DNA of 64,000 nucleotides from Bordetella holmesii ATCC 51541 (GCA_000612485.1 CP007494.1:3286001-3350000); one strand, 5' to 3'; shown: positions 32,401 to 41,140, numbered from the stretch's first letter. Program-made: numbers and translations. The notes: generated by a model not told the origin, from the letters alone.

Positions 32401-33065
32401 ATGTCCTGGACGCCGCAGATGGCAAGCAGGGTCTGGCGCTTTGGCGCGAGCATGAGCCGGATGTGGCGCTCACCGACTGCAATATGCCGGGGATGAGCGG
32501 CTATGAGGTGGCTCGGGAGATCCGTCGCCTCGAGCAGGCACATGGCCGCGCGGCTACGATCATCTATGCCATCACGGCGTCGGCGCAAACCGAAGAATTT
32601 GCCCGCTGCGAGGCTGCCGGCATGGACGGCTGCCTGTTCAAACCCTTGGACATTGATACGTTGCAGCAACGTCTGCACCCCCTTGCCGTTCGGAAAGCCG
32701 AGCAACGCCCCATGCCTTTCTCTCCCACTACCTTCCGCCCTCAGGAGCTGCTTGATCTGACCGGTGCCGACGCGGCCATGGCGCGACACATTATCGAAGA
32801 ACTGATCAAGACCAATCGCGAGGATAGCGCGGCGCTGGCGCAAGCGGCCCGGATCGGAGACAATCCCGCCGTGGCAGATCTGGCCCATCGTATTGCGGGC
32901 GGCGCCCGCGTAGTGGCGGCCGATCAGGCGGTCGCTCAAGCTCACGCCTTGGAGGCGGCCGCCCGTCAAAGCAAGGGCGATATGCAAGCAGATGCCACCG
33001 TGTTGATTCAGACGCTCGCCAGCCTGGAAGCCGATATGCAGGCCTGGCTGGCCGCCCGCGACTGA
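29409..33065 (+). CDS. bvgS: Virulence sensor hybrid histidine kinase BvgS
   Basis: 1218-residue inner-membrane sensor. Order: signal peptide (to about 30); Venus flytrap domain 1 (about 45-285; LGIYAPDYAPFQF); flytrap domain 2 (about 290-535; VRVQALNLFPPFSMHI); membrane helix (IYLLVAAAVVTAAIFLAWVVYL); PAS domain (FMRVLIDGIPNPVFVRDRHG); kinase with His727 in MSHEIRTPMNA and ATP-binding GTGLGLAISRRIVQ; receiver with Asp1023 in TDCNMPGMSGYE; Hpt with His1160 in ADLAHRIAGGARVV. All phosphorelay residues are present. A GTG at 29400 overlapping the bvgA stop is an alternative start. Periplasmic domains diverge more from B. pertussis than kinase and PAS, so signal response may differ. Confidence 0.95.
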   Translation: MPPRVVWRCARWLLSLAAALLFAGGPVGAQTLLDGSNADVPKLNLDLDGEDWHWLADKREFRLGIYAPDYAPFQFTQRPRFEGLNADYLKLISHNLGLIPVIRLFPDRDSALHALKEGDIDAVDDVAGGPLHGQDFATTRPYLSNPTVAVARRDRGDIPADLGTLRVAVNPRSQPAAIPQDASAARWSSYPTPLLGMSAVAYGQADVYLGDPLAVAYYLAAGVFSDMQVLRRDDLGQRANVYTVQRANTRLRHILDQTIAGIPAVWRQNAIYRWGLPTGAFMPPPPLALTEKEQRWIRRHPVVRVQALNLFPPFSMHIQGDAQLSGLSMDLLQRIGQLAGLHFQIEGADSSAGMQQALQNHEADMSAGLFWSQNREDVLDFSAPYLSTAFVLVGRQDSPASSAGADFAGLRIASVPGSAASDALIQHYPHAELVPASSPNDALLKVLGGQADVAVQTQIAANFYLRNYFRDELRVTAALNTAPARLAFAFARDQDELQSIVDKALAALPADESIYLMNRWRGESASTINTWYAYRQEIYLLVAAAVVTAAIFLAWVVYLRRQMRQRRQAERALSDQLAFMRVLIDGIPNPVFVRDRHGRMVICNRSYLDTFQLQAEDVVGRTLLESPMRTDNPAQAARVHEQYLQAMEQEAGGPVFQDLELTLRGEKHYLYHWLLPYADSVGRVNGLIGGWTDLTERMRLLHDLQEAKEEADAANRAKTTFLATMSHEIRTPMNAIIGMLELVLRRPPEQAVDRQALMVAYDSARSLLDLIGDILDISKIEADKLELTPVPTDLRRLLESVVNVFQGMARQNGLSLRLDIGADQVPAVSIDASRLKQVVSNLVSNALKFTEKGGVTVSMQVRPVEQGLARIEIAVDDSGPGISAADRRRLFEPFTQVHQEARADKGRLAGTGLGLAISRRIVQAMGGSFDLSSIPGKGTRIDVQLCAPLLAADVLPAASLPAQICTDAKVARLRVLVIDDHGPNRMLLAQQLAYIGHDVLDAADGKQGLALWREHEPDVALTDCNMPGMSGYEVAREIRRLEQAHGRAATIIYAITASAQTEEFARCEAAGMDGCLFKPLDIDTLQQRLHPLAVRKAEQRPMPFSPTTFRPQELLDLTGADAAMARHIIEELIKTNREDSAALAQAARIGDNPAVADLAHRIAGGARVVAADQAVAQAHALEAAARQSKGDMQADATVLIQTLASLEADMQAWLAARD

Positions 33066-33120
33066 CACGAGTACCCCACCGGCTGACGCCAGGCCGTTTT
33101 TCCACCTGAAGGTGAATACG

Positions 33121-35183
33121 ATGTTGCGACTCTGGCAACGCTGGAAGGCGTCCCGTACTGCCGGCCATCAACTGGATAGCCTGCTGGCCGCCGCAAGGCC
33201 CGACGCCGACCTGGTCGAGCGCAATCTTTGGGTCATCGAGCTTGCGCTCTGGATCCGGCGCGCCCGAGCCGCGCCGGCCGGCGCCAGCGGGAGCCACCCG
33301 CAACTGGCGCGACTGCGATATCTCCTCCATGTGCTAGACCGCCAACCGGAGACGCGGGAGCGGTTTGCGCAGACGCTGCGTTCAGTGGTTGCCGACAACG
33401 ATCCACTTTCGCTGTTCTGTGATACTGGCGTGGCATCCCAGCCCGGCTTCTGGGGCGAGATGGTCGAGCGCGTGCAGGCGCGCTATCTCCCGCTGCCGCC
33501 CAATCGCAGCGACATGTTTGCAATTTTCTCGCTGGTATTTACGAGCGAAGATGATGCCGACTGGCTGCGCGCCATCGACGAAGACACGCTGGAGCGCCTG
33601 CGCGACCTGTTGCAGGTCCCGGACAGCCGCCGCGATCCGGCGCTGGGCATGGACGCGGATCGCCTGCCCGGCTTCGAGCAAGCCCTGGTCAATAGCTCGT
33701 CAGCCAGGTTCGCGCCACCGGTCTGAGCCACTCGATCCGTTCACGCCTGCCAGGAGCCGTGACGGAGACGCCCTTTTTCAAGTTGACCGAGGCGTGTGCG
33801 CAGCTTAGCAACCCGACCATCTGGCGCATGCCTGACGTCTTTGCGCAGTCGCTGGCTTACTTCAGGGCTCTTCTGGATGAGTGTCGCCTGCAGGCCCGCA
33901 ACGTCTATGCCGAGCTTGAGGTCAACGGTGTGTCAGTGGAGGTGGTGTTTCAGATCGAGCGCATGAAATCCCGCTTGCGGCGCATCGAGTTGTTGCTCGG
34001 GGTGTGGGTGGATCCTACGCAGAAGCACAAGCACTTGCACCTGATGGCCGAGTTGATCCAGTCCACCCAGGCGCTACGCAGCGTCCGGCACCTGGCCGCC
34101 TCTTCGTTCGCCCACCTTGCCCGACGTGTCATGGAGCGCACGGCGCAAACCGGCGAACACTACATTGCGCGCGACGGCCGCGAGTACCGTGAGATGATCA
34201 AGGCGGCATTGGGCGGAGGACTGATCACGGCGGCCACCGTCTATATCAAGCTGGCCATCTACGGACTGCATGCCGGCCGCTTTATGGAAGGAATGCTGGC
34301 GTCATTGAACTACGCCAGCAGCTTCTTGGTCATCCATTTTGCGCACTTCACGTTGGCGACCAAGCAGCCAGCGATGACCGGGCCGGCCCTGGCTCACCGT
34401 CTGGATGACACCGGCACGGCGCAGGGCCGCCAGGCGTTTGTCGACGATACCCTGGCGATGATCCGCTCAAATGCCGCGGCCATTTTTGGCAACCTTGCTG
34501 CAGTGTTTCCCGTGGCGTTGGCTGTCCAATGGGTGGCCGTCAAGATCTTCAACCACCCACTGCTCTCCCCGGAAAAAGCACAGCAAACCATCGACTCGTT
34601 CTCGATCTGGGGTTTGACGCCCCTGTTTGCGATCGCCACCGGCGTCTTGCTGTGGCTATCGAGCCTGGTCGCCGGCTGGGCCGACAATTGGTTTGCCCTG
34701 CATCGCGTCCACGACGCCATGGTCTACAACCGCCGGCTGCGGTATGCCTTGGGAGAGCGCGGGGCTCAACGGTGGGCCGCGTTCTGGCAACGCAATATCT
34801 CGGGCATTGCCGGTAACGTCTCGCTGGGCTTGCTGCTCGGCCTGGGTCCGGAATTGGTCGGTTTCTTCGGCCCGCAGGTCGAGGTCAGGCACGTCACGCT
34901 CAGTACCGGCTCCATGGGCGCGGCCATTGGCGTGCTGGGCTGGGATGTGGCGCAGACCCCAGCATTCTGGCAAGCGGTGGCAGGCATTGCGGCCATGGGC
35001 GTACTGAATGTGGCGGTGAGCTTCGCGCTATCGTTTAATCTCGCCTTGCGCTCCCGTGCCCTCAAACGCAGCGATCGCCGCGAGATCAGCGCAGCCGTGC
35101 GCCACGCCATCCTGCGTTCGCCCGGGTCTCTGATCTGGCCTCCCCGCCCGCGTAACGTGGCCGCCGCAGGGGGGCCGACTTGA
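33121..35183 (+). pseudogene. Gcr-type 'site-specific recombinase' family membrane protein, frameshifted
   Basis: Member of the family annotated as site-specific recombinase Gcr (COG4389), though its predicted helices suggest a membrane protein. ATG 33121 has AAGGTG upstream. The N-terminal 200 residues (LDSLLAAARPDADLVERNLWVIELALWIRR) end at a stop at 33726. The continuation VSQVRATGLSHSIRSRLPGAV runs in another frame to 35183. One lost C near 33694 (AATAGCTCGTC for AATAGCCTCGTC) explains the break. The C-terminal part has several membrane helices and conserved FALHRVHDAMVYNRRLRYALG. It occupies the position downstream of bvgS where bvgR lies in B. pertussis. Confidence 0.75.
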
Positions 35184-35253
35184 CAGCCTGATGTGCATCG
35201 GGGGACTCTCATGCTTTCGGTGGCACAGCTGCCCTGGCTGGAGACTTTCCTCG

Positions 35254-36951
35254 ATGTTGCAAGCGCCGTCCGGACAGAACGACCTGCCGCCGGGCACCAC
35301 GCCCGATACCGAAAGCGTATCGGCAAGCGTGCTCGCCCCTCTGCGCCGATCCGCGTTTCGCACGATCTGGATCGCCAATCTGTTTGCCAACCTTGGCATA
35401 TGGGCACAATCGGTCGCGGCAGCCTGGATCGTCACCACCGAGCAGAGCAGCCCAGTACTGGTAGCGATGATTCAGGTGGCTGCCGCCCTCCCCCTGGTTG
35501 TGCTATCGATTCTGACCGGCGTCATCGCGGACAACTACGACCGCCGTAAGGTAATGCTGGTGGGGATGACCATGGAGCTGATCATAGGTCTGGTCATCAC
35601 TACCCTGGCCTTTCTGGGCATGCTGCATCCGCTTAGCCTCATCGTCGCGGTGTTCTTTATGTCGGTGGGCAGCGCCATCGTCACCCCGGCGTGGCAGGCC
35701 GCCGTCGGCGAGCAGGTGCCCAAGCCCGAGGTGAGCCGGGCAATATTGCTCAATTCGGTCAACTTCAATGTCGCCCGCGCACTGGGCCCGGCCCTGGGTG
35801 GTCTGTTGCTGGGCCTGTTCGGCGCACCCTGGGTTTTTCTATTTAACTGCGTCTGCTATGCCTCGCTTATCTGGGCCATCTGGATCTGGCGCCGGGAGCT
35901 GCCAAAGCGATCTCTGCCCCCGGAGCGCATCCTCGAGGGCGTTGTTGCGGCGTGGCGCTTTACGGAGTTTTCCAGCGTCACGCGGCAGGTCATGCTGCGT
36001 TCATTCAGTTTCGGGATCTCAGCCAGCGCACTCTGGGCCTTGTTACCGCTGCTCGCCCACGACCATACCTCGGGTAGCGCGTCACTGTATGGATACATGC
36101 TCGGCGCGCTGGGTCTGGGCGCCATCGGCGGCAGTGTATGGATAAGTGCGGCGCAACGTCGTCTGGGTACGGGGCGATTGATCAGCGCCGGCGCGCTGTT
36201 GATGGCGGCAAGTCTGTTGTTATTGGGAACCGTAGACAGCCTGGTGCTGGTTTTCCCCGCTTTGCTGGTGGCGGGCAGTTGCTGGATCGCCGTGCTGGCC
36301 ACCTACAACACCTCTATCCAGGTGCTGGTACCAGACTGGGTCAAGGCCCGGGCATTGGCGCTGTATCAGATGTCGATGTTTGGTGGACTGGCACTGGGCG
36401 CCTTCACCTGGGGGCACTTCGCCGAAACACTGGGCGTCAAGGGCAGCCTGGCAGCCGCCGGTATCACCTTGACCCTTACCGCCTTGTTGTTTTTCCGGTC
36501 GCGCCTGCCCAGTCTGAACGATACGCAGGACCTGGCCGCATGGCCGTCAGCGTCGCAACCGCCCTCTCAACAGGATTTCAATCCGCAACGTGGCGCCATC
36601 ATTATCCAGGTGCATTATCAGATAGAAGCGAGCGGCCAGTCAGGATTTCTAAGCAGCCTTAGAGCCTTGCGCCGCATGCGCATGCGAAATGGCGCCGATC
36701 AATGGCAAGTGTTTCGCGATTTGAATCACCTTGCTTTGTGGACCGAGGTTTTTGTTGTAGATAACTGGTTTCAGTATCTGCGCATGATGGATCGCATGAC
36801 GCTCGCCGATAAAATAGTCCTTGAAGCGGTACAGGCGTTTCACACTGGGCCGCAGCCTCCGCAGGTGACGCAGGCGGTGAGCTATCTTGCCATTCGCAGC
36901 CGCGTCGAGGTTAATGATCCTCCTCAGCAGGATTTACGTGCTGGCACGTAA
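35254..36951 (+). CDS. MFS transporter (EntS/DUF894-like) with C-terminal soluble domain
   Basis: 565-residue exporter. Twelve helices occupy residues ~25-430, with the loop motif GVIADNYDRRKVMLVG between helices two and three and the EntS-type start SAFRTIWIANLFANLGIWAQSVAAAWIV. About 120 further residues form a soluble domain (IIIQVHYQIEASGQSGFLSSLRALRRMRMRNGADQWQVFRDL; ALWTEVFVVDNWFQYLRMMDRMT) resembling a ferredoxin-like ABM/monooxygenase fold seen at the C-terminus of this MFS subgroup. ATG 35254 is chosen because it precedes the conserved region; earlier in-frame codons give no recognisable sequence. Substrate unknown; relatives export siderophores. Confidence 0.82.
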   Translation: MLQAPSGQNDLPPGTTPDTESVSASVLAPLRRSAFRTIWIANLFANLGIWAQSVAAAWIVTTEQSSPVLVAMIQVAAALPLVVLSILTGVIADNYDRRKVMLVGMTMELIIGLVITTLAFLGMLHPLSLIVAVFFMSVGSAIVTPAWQAAVGEQVPKPEVSRAILLNSVNFNVARALGPALGGLLLGLFGAPWVFLFNCVCYASLIWAIWIWRRELPKRSLPPERILEGVVAAWRFTEFSSVTRQVMLRSFSFGISASALWALLPLLAHDHTSGSASLYGYMLGALGLGAIGGSVWISAAQRRLGTGRLISAGALLMAASLLLLGTVDSLVLVFPALLVAGSCWIAVLATYNTSIQVLVPDWVKARALALYQMSMFGGLALGAFTWGHFAETLGVKGSLAAAGITLTLTALLFFRSRLPSLNDTQDLAAWPSASQPPSQQDFNPQRGAIIIQVHYQIEASGQSGFLSSLRALRRMRMRNGADQWQVFRDLNHLALWTEVFVVDNWFQYLRMMDRMTLADKIVLEAVQAFHTGPQPPQVTQAVSYLAIRSRVEVNDPPQQDLRAGT

Positions 36952-37275
36952 GCAATTTCAGACGCTAATGAGATTGCAGCCCAGTTGTGATAAGTTTCTT
37001 CCTCAGGCATCATTAATAAATCAGTACATCAATGCGCCTTGCACTGTAAAAAACAGCTGCACCGCAAGCAGGCAATAGACGTCGGGACCCGCTGGTCGCC
37101 ATGACGGCCACGGTCAACATAAATCTGCATTTATGTGAGTATCACCCTATGAAAGTCGAAATGCTGGTCTGCTTGCCGCCCACCTCCTGGGCGTTTCCTA
37201 TCTCCTGTACGAATTAAACAGCGCCAGGGCTTGCCCCTGGTGCTGGACGTCCGCTTGCGCGGACATGATCCGGGA
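36952..37275. other. Gap with palindrome and truncated reading frame before IS copy 1
   Basis: 324 bases. A palindrome ACATAAAT-CTGC-ATTTATGT lies at 37117-37136. It is followed by ATG 37149 and reading frames that look coding only piecewise (AGLLAAHLLGVSYLLYEL, then QRQGLPLVLDVRLRGHDPG one frame over) up to the IS edge. This is probably the 5' end of an unidentified gene cut by the IS; the rest is not on the other side of the element. Confidence 0.4.
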
Positions 37276-37329
37276 TGACCTGCTCCCCGTGATTAGTACG
37301 AAATCGATGTAGAGTCCGTTCCCAAAGGA

Positions 37330-37596
37330 ATGGCAATGAAGAAACGATTTACGGAAGAGCAAATCATCGGCGTGCTCAAGGAAGCCGATGCAGGTGCCAA
37401 GCCCGCAGAGTTGTGCCGCAAGCACGGAATCTCCGAGGCAACGTACTACAACTGGAAGGCGAAGTTCGGTGGCATGACGGTGTCGGACGCTCAGAGGCTC
37501 AAGGAGCTGGAGCAGGAGAACAACAAGCTCAAGAAGCTGTTGGCCGAGTCGATGCTGGACAAGGCGGCGCTTCAGGATCTGCTAAGCCGAAAGTAG
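37330..37596 (+). CDS. IS407-group transposase OrfA
   Basis: 88-residue DNA-binding protein (MAMKKRFTEEQIIGVLKEADAG). The IS3-type helix-turn-helix is ELCRKHGISEATYYNWKAKFGG, and a leucine zipper (LKELEQENNKLKKLLAESMLDKAAL) mediates multimerisation. It ends at TAG 37594-37596, where orfB continues in the -1 frame. Confidence 0.93.
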   Translation: MAMKKRFTEEQIIGVLKEADAGAKPAELCRKHGISEATYYNWKAKFGGMTVSDAQRLKELEQENNKLKKLLAESMLDKAALQDLLSRK

Positions 37597-37634
37597 TCAG
37601 CCCGCAGGCCAAACGCGAGGCGGTCAGGACATTA

Positions 37635-38456
37635 ATGACCGAGCGCAGCATGGGTGTTACCCGGGCCTGTGGGCTGGTAGGAATTTCGCGGTCGCTGTTT
37701 GCCTACGAGAGCACACGCTCAGGCGATGCTGCGCTGACCGAGCGCATGAAAGAGATGGCAGTGGCGAAACGACGCTACGGCTATCGGAGGATCCATGTGC
37801 TCTTACGTCGCGAAGGCTGGCAAGCAAATCACAAGCGAATCTGGCGGCTGTACAGTCTGGCAGGGTTAAGCGTGCGAAAACGAAAGCGTAAGCGAATCGC
37901 GGCGACCGAGCGCGTGGTTCGCCCAGCGGCAATCGCGCCGAATCAGAGTTGGTCAATGGACTTTGTGGCCGACGGCCTAGCCTATGGCCGCCGATTCCGC
38001 TGTTTGACTATCGTCGATGACTACACTCGCGAATGCCTGGCCATCGAGGTCGATACGTCGTTGCCGGGACTGCGTGTTGCCATGGTGCTGCAACGGCTGG
38101 CGGAGATGCGTGGCCTGCCGCGATCTATTACCGTGGACAACGGGCCAGAGTTCGCCGGAAGAGCCTTGGACGCCTGGGCCTACCAAGCAGGCGTAAAGCT
38201 GTCGTTTATTCGGCCGGGTAAGCCGGTGGAGAACGCTTATATCGAAAGTTTCAACGGCAAGTTCCGCGACGAATGCCTTAACGAGCACTGGTTCTTGTCC
38301 CTGCGACAGGCTAAAAGCTTGATCGAAAACTGGCGAGTCGAGTACAACACCGATCGGCCTCACAGCGCGCTCGGATATTTAACGCCGGCGCAATTCGTGC
38401 AGGCTCATCAGAAAGAAGGTCTTTTACCCCTGGGCTCTATGTCGGTGCCGTACTAA
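37635..38456 (+). CDS. IS407-group transposase OrfB (DDE integrase domain)
   Basis: Catalytic part of the transposase. The frame is open from well inside orfA and is normally fused to OrfA by -1 frameshifting near 37590; the first ATG in the unique part is 37635. HTH_21-like region RRYGYRRIHVLLRREGWQANHKRIWRLY; rve core with catalytic Asp (WSMDFVAD), Asp (ITVDNGPEF) and Glu (YIESFNGKFRDECLNEHWF). Intact, so the element may be active. Confidence 0.92.
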   Translation: MTERSMGVTRACGLVGISRSLFAYESTRSGDAALTERMKEMAVAKRRYGYRRIHVLLRREGWQANHKRIWRLYSLAGLSVRKRKRKRIAATERVVRPAAIAPNQSWSMDFVADGLAYGRRFRCLTIVDDYTRECLAIEVDTSLPGLRVAMVLQRLAEMRGLPRSITVDNGPEFAGRALDAWAYQAGVKLSFIRPGKPVENAYIESFNGKFRDECLNEHWFLSLRQAKSLIENWRVEYNTDRPHSALGYLTPAQFVQAHQKEGLLPLGSMSVPY

Positions 38457-38473
38457 ATCTGGGGGCAGGTCAC

Positions 38474-38803
38474 GGCTACTTCACCATCATGAACGACACC
38501 CAGCGTATCCCGGTCGTGGCCGTGACGCTGGACAAAAAAGTGACGAAGTTCAGCGAGTTCGACGTGTCGAACAAAGTCCGCGAAAAGGGTTGGGTCCTGT
38601 CTGCCTACCAGATGCCGGCCAACGCTGAATCGGTCAACAGTCTGCGCGTGGTGGTGCGTCCGCACATCAATCACAACGTATCGATGAAGTTGGCTGACGA
38701 CATCATCAATGCGTGCAAGTGGCTCGAGCAACACGGCGGCACCGCCACCCCGCCAGCGCTGCACGGTCACCCGGACGAGAAGACCACCCCGGCCAAGTGC
38801 TGA
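38474..38803 (+). pseudogene. gadB: Glutamate decarboxylase C-terminal fragment cut by IS
   Basis: Continuous frame entering from the IS right end (GYFTIMNDTQRIPVVAVTLDKK) to TGA 38803, about 109 residues. It matches the C-terminal domain of PLP-dependent glutamate decarboxylase (FDVSNKVREKGWVLSAYQMP, LRVVVRPHINHNVSMKLADDI). The PLP lysine and the whole N-terminal 350 residues are missing, and they are not on the other side of the element. The acid-resistance or GABA-forming reaction is therefore lost. The antiporter aspT follows after 89 bases. Confidence 0.85.
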
Positions 38804-38892
38804 GGTTCATGGCTCTAATCGCGTAACCCACAGCGCGCACCCTGACTTTCAAGGTGCGCGCTGTTGCAGTCTGGTGCTATCTGGAGCGCAAC

Positions 38893-40593
38893 ATGCACTC
38901 AGCAATGCAATTCCTTGCGGACAATCCGTATATCTTGCTCTTCCTTACCATCGGTTTATCCGTGTGGGTGGGCAAGTTCAGCTTCAAGGGCTACGGGCTG
39001 GGATCCGTGGCCGCGGCCATCGTGGTGGGGTGTTTACTGGCCACGCTGGGTTCGAGCTTCGGCGTGAAGTTCCACCTCGATGACTTCGCCAAGTCCCTGC
39101 TTTATTACCTGTTCATGTACGGCGTTGGCCTGCGCGTCGGCCCATCTTTTGTCAACGCGCTGAACAAGGATTCGATCAACTACGCCATCCTGGCCATCAT
39201 CGCGCCCGTGCTGGGCCTGGTCATCGTGGTGTTCGGCGTCAACTTCTTGGATCTGCCGCAAGGCGCAGCGGGTGGAATACTGGCCGGATCGCAAACGATG
39301 TCGGCAGCCATCGGCTCGGCCGAACAGGCGATTTCTTCCGGATCGCTGGCGATCAAGGATGGCATGACCAAAGAGCAGGTCGACGCCATGATCGCGCTGT
39401 CATACGGGATTACGTATATCTGGGGCACGGTGGGCATCATCTTGCTGTGCAAGTATCTGCCGCGCATCTGGGGCGTGGATGCCAAGAAGGCGGCCTTGGA
39501 GTTCGAAGCCGAACACGGGGTGCCCAATGTGGACGATGCCGGCATCACGGCCTTTCACCCTTTCGATGTTCGGGCCTACCGGGTCGTTAACGATCTCCCC
39601 GTTGGAAAGAGCATCAAGGAGTTCCGGATTAAATTCCCGGAGTATCAGGTCATCAATGTGGAGCGTGGCGGCCAGCTGCTTGGTGCCGACGGGGCGATCG
39701 TGCTGCAAAAGGACGACGTTGTCGCGCTGGGGGGCAACCTGCTGTCCATGACCGAGAACATGGGCATCATCGGACCGGAGGTTCCCGATGCCAAGGCGCT
39801 GAACATCCCGCTGGATCAGGCCGAAATCCTCGTGATGAACAAAGAGATCATGGGTATCCCGCTCAAGGATTTCCGCAGCCATCCCTTGGCTGGTCAGATT
39901 CAGTTGCAGCGTATCGAGCGTGGTGGCGTGCCGATTCCGATGGGTCTGGAAACCAAATTGCAAAGACGGGACGTGCTGTTCGTCACCGGGCTGCAAGTGG
40001 CAGTGGACAAGGCAGGCCAGATCTTTGGCGTGATTGCCCGCCACAGTTCGGCGACCGACCTGCTGACATTGTCCGCCGGCATGATCCTGGGCTTTCTCAT
40101 CGGCCTGATTGAGGTGCCCGCTTTCGGTGCCGCGGTCGGTCTGGGCAACGCCGGCGGGCTGCTACTTTCGGGCATCATCGTCTCCTCGATCTCGTCGCGT
40201 CTGCGCTTCTTCAGCAACACGCCGAATGCGGCACGCAACATCCTCGAGGACCTCGGGCTGATCGGCTTTGTCTCGATCGTCGGGATCAATGCCGGCGCGG
40301 AACTGCTCAGCCAGCTCACCGGCACCATTGCCCTGAAGATCTTTGCGGTGGGCTTTCTGGCGTCGACCATCCCGGCCATCATTGTGTGGGCGATCGGCTT
40401 TCACATCATGAAGATCAACCCGGCCTTGCTGATGGGCGCCACCGCCGGAGCGCGCAGCCACTCCGGACCTGCGCGTGAAGCCGCTAAAGAAGTGGGTTCC
40501 AGCGTACCCTGGCTGGGCTTCCCAGTAGGCTACGCCGTCTCGGGTGTACTGCTGACAGTGTTTGGATATTTCGCCATGATGATGGCTAAATGA
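38893..40593 (+). CDS. aspT: Aspartate-alanine antiporter family transporter (AspT-like)
   Basis: 566-residue exchanger of the AAE family. N-terminal helices (ILLFLTIGLSVWVGKFSFKGYGLGSVAAAIVVG), a central hydrophilic part with two TrkA-C/RCK-C domains (residues ~205-375: LPVGKSIKEFRIKFPEYQVINVERGG; IPLKDFRSHPLAGQIQLQRIERGGV) and C-terminal helices including GNAGGLLLSGIIVS. AspT exchanges an amino acid for its decarboxylation product; beside a glutamate decarboxylase it would plausibly exchange glutamate and GABA. The start at 38893 has GGAG upstream. With gadB destroyed its exchange partner reaction is missing. Confidence 0.88.
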   Translation: MHSAMQFLADNPYILLFLTIGLSVWVGKFSFKGYGLGSVAAAIVVGCLLATLGSSFGVKFHLDDFAKSLLYYLFMYGVGLRVGPSFVNALNKDSINYAILAIIAPVLGLVIVVFGVNFLDLPQGAAGGILAGSQTMSAAIGSAEQAISSGSLAIKDGMTKEQVDAMIALSYGITYIWGTVGIILLCKYLPRIWGVDAKKAALEFEAEHGVPNVDDAGITAFHPFDVRAYRVVNDLPVGKSIKEFRIKFPEYQVINVERGGQLLGADGAIVLQKDDVVALGGNLLSMTENMGIIGPEVPDAKALNIPLDQAEILVMNKEIMGIPLKDFRSHPLAGQIQLQRIERGGVPIPMGLETKLQRRDVLFVTGLQVAVDKAGQIFGVIARHSSATDLLTLSAGMILGFLIGLIEVPAFGAAVGLGNAGGLLLSGIIVSSISSRLRFFSNTPNAARNILEDLGLIGFVSIVGINAGAELLSQLTGTIALKIFAVGFLASTIPAIIVWAIGFHIMKINPALLMGATAGARSHSGPAREAAKEVGSSVPWLGFPVGYAVSGVLLTVFGYFAMMMAK

Positions 40594-40628
40594 CGTGACC
40601 CGCCCGGCGCCCGGGTGGGTTTACGACG

Positions 40629-40658
40629 GGGCGGACGCGATGCGATCCGCCCTTTTTT
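40629..40658 (+). terminator. Rho-independent terminator after aspT
   Basis: Stem GGGCGGA / TCCGCCC (40629-40635, 40646-40652) with a 10-base loop, followed by six T. Confidence 0.88.
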
Positions 40659-40672
40659 GGCGGGAGGCTGCC

Positions 40673-41050
40673 ATGCATAAACCGAATGAGATTGTCCTGA
40701 AACGCGCCTACGACCCTGTCGGCACGGACGACGGCTATCGCGCGCTGGTCGACGGACTGTGGCCCAGGGGATGTTCCAAGGCATCACTGAAACTGGACGA
40801 ATGGGCCAAATTGCTTGCCCCGACTCAGGCCACGCGTAAGGCTTACGGGCACGACCCGCCATTATGGGAGACGTTTCGCCATGATTATGGTCGAGAGCTG
40901 GCCCAATCGGCGCAGCAAGAGCGTATGCGCGCGCTGCTGACAGCTGCTGCAGGGCGCCGCCTGACGCTGGTCTATGCGGCGCATGACGGCTTGCACAGTA
41001 ATGCAGAAGTCCTGCACGAAGCACTGTTGCGCATGGTCAAGTCGTCATAA
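40673..41050 (+). CDS. DUF488 family protein
   Basis: 125-residue cytoplasmic protein. Family features: VLKRAYDPVGTDDGYRALVDGLWPRGCSK at the N-terminus, LDEWAKLLAPTQATRKAYGHDP, and LTLVYAAHDGLHSNAEVL at the end. The ATG at 40673 follows GGGAGG. It sits directly after the aspT terminator, so it must have its own promoter or depend on readthrough. Function unknown. Confidence 0.85.
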   Translation: MHKPNEIVLKRAYDPVGTDDGYRALVDGLWPRGCSKASLKLDEWAKLLAPTQATRKAYGHDPPLWETFRHDYGRELAQSAQQERMRALLTAAAGRRLTLVYAAHDGLHSNAEVLHEALLRMVKSS

Positions 41051-41140
41051 ACGGCCCCCGGGGGCTGCCGCCGTGCGCACGCGCATAGTGGTTTTCCCTG
41101 AAGCCTGTCGTTGTGCATTTTTTTATGCCTAGCAGTCCGG

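Larger units (their letters stand above)
37276..38472 (+). mobile_element. IS3-family insertion sequence, IS407 group, copy 1
   Basis: 1197-bp element. Ends start TGACCTGCTCCCC (left) and, read inward from the right, TGACCTGCCCCCAG; these are imperfect terminal inverted repeats. It contains overlapping orfA and orfB. Flanks are GGGA on the left and CGGC on the right, so there is no 4-bp target duplication and this copy has recombined since insertion. It is nearly identical to the inverted copy at 54209-55405, differing at least at one orfB codon (Ala versus Glu in EMAVxKRRYGY). Confidence 0.93.

Noticed and set aside
32145..33068. 307-codon antisense frame in bvgS
   Set aside because: Mirror of the BvgS receiver and Hpt region; no independent evidence.
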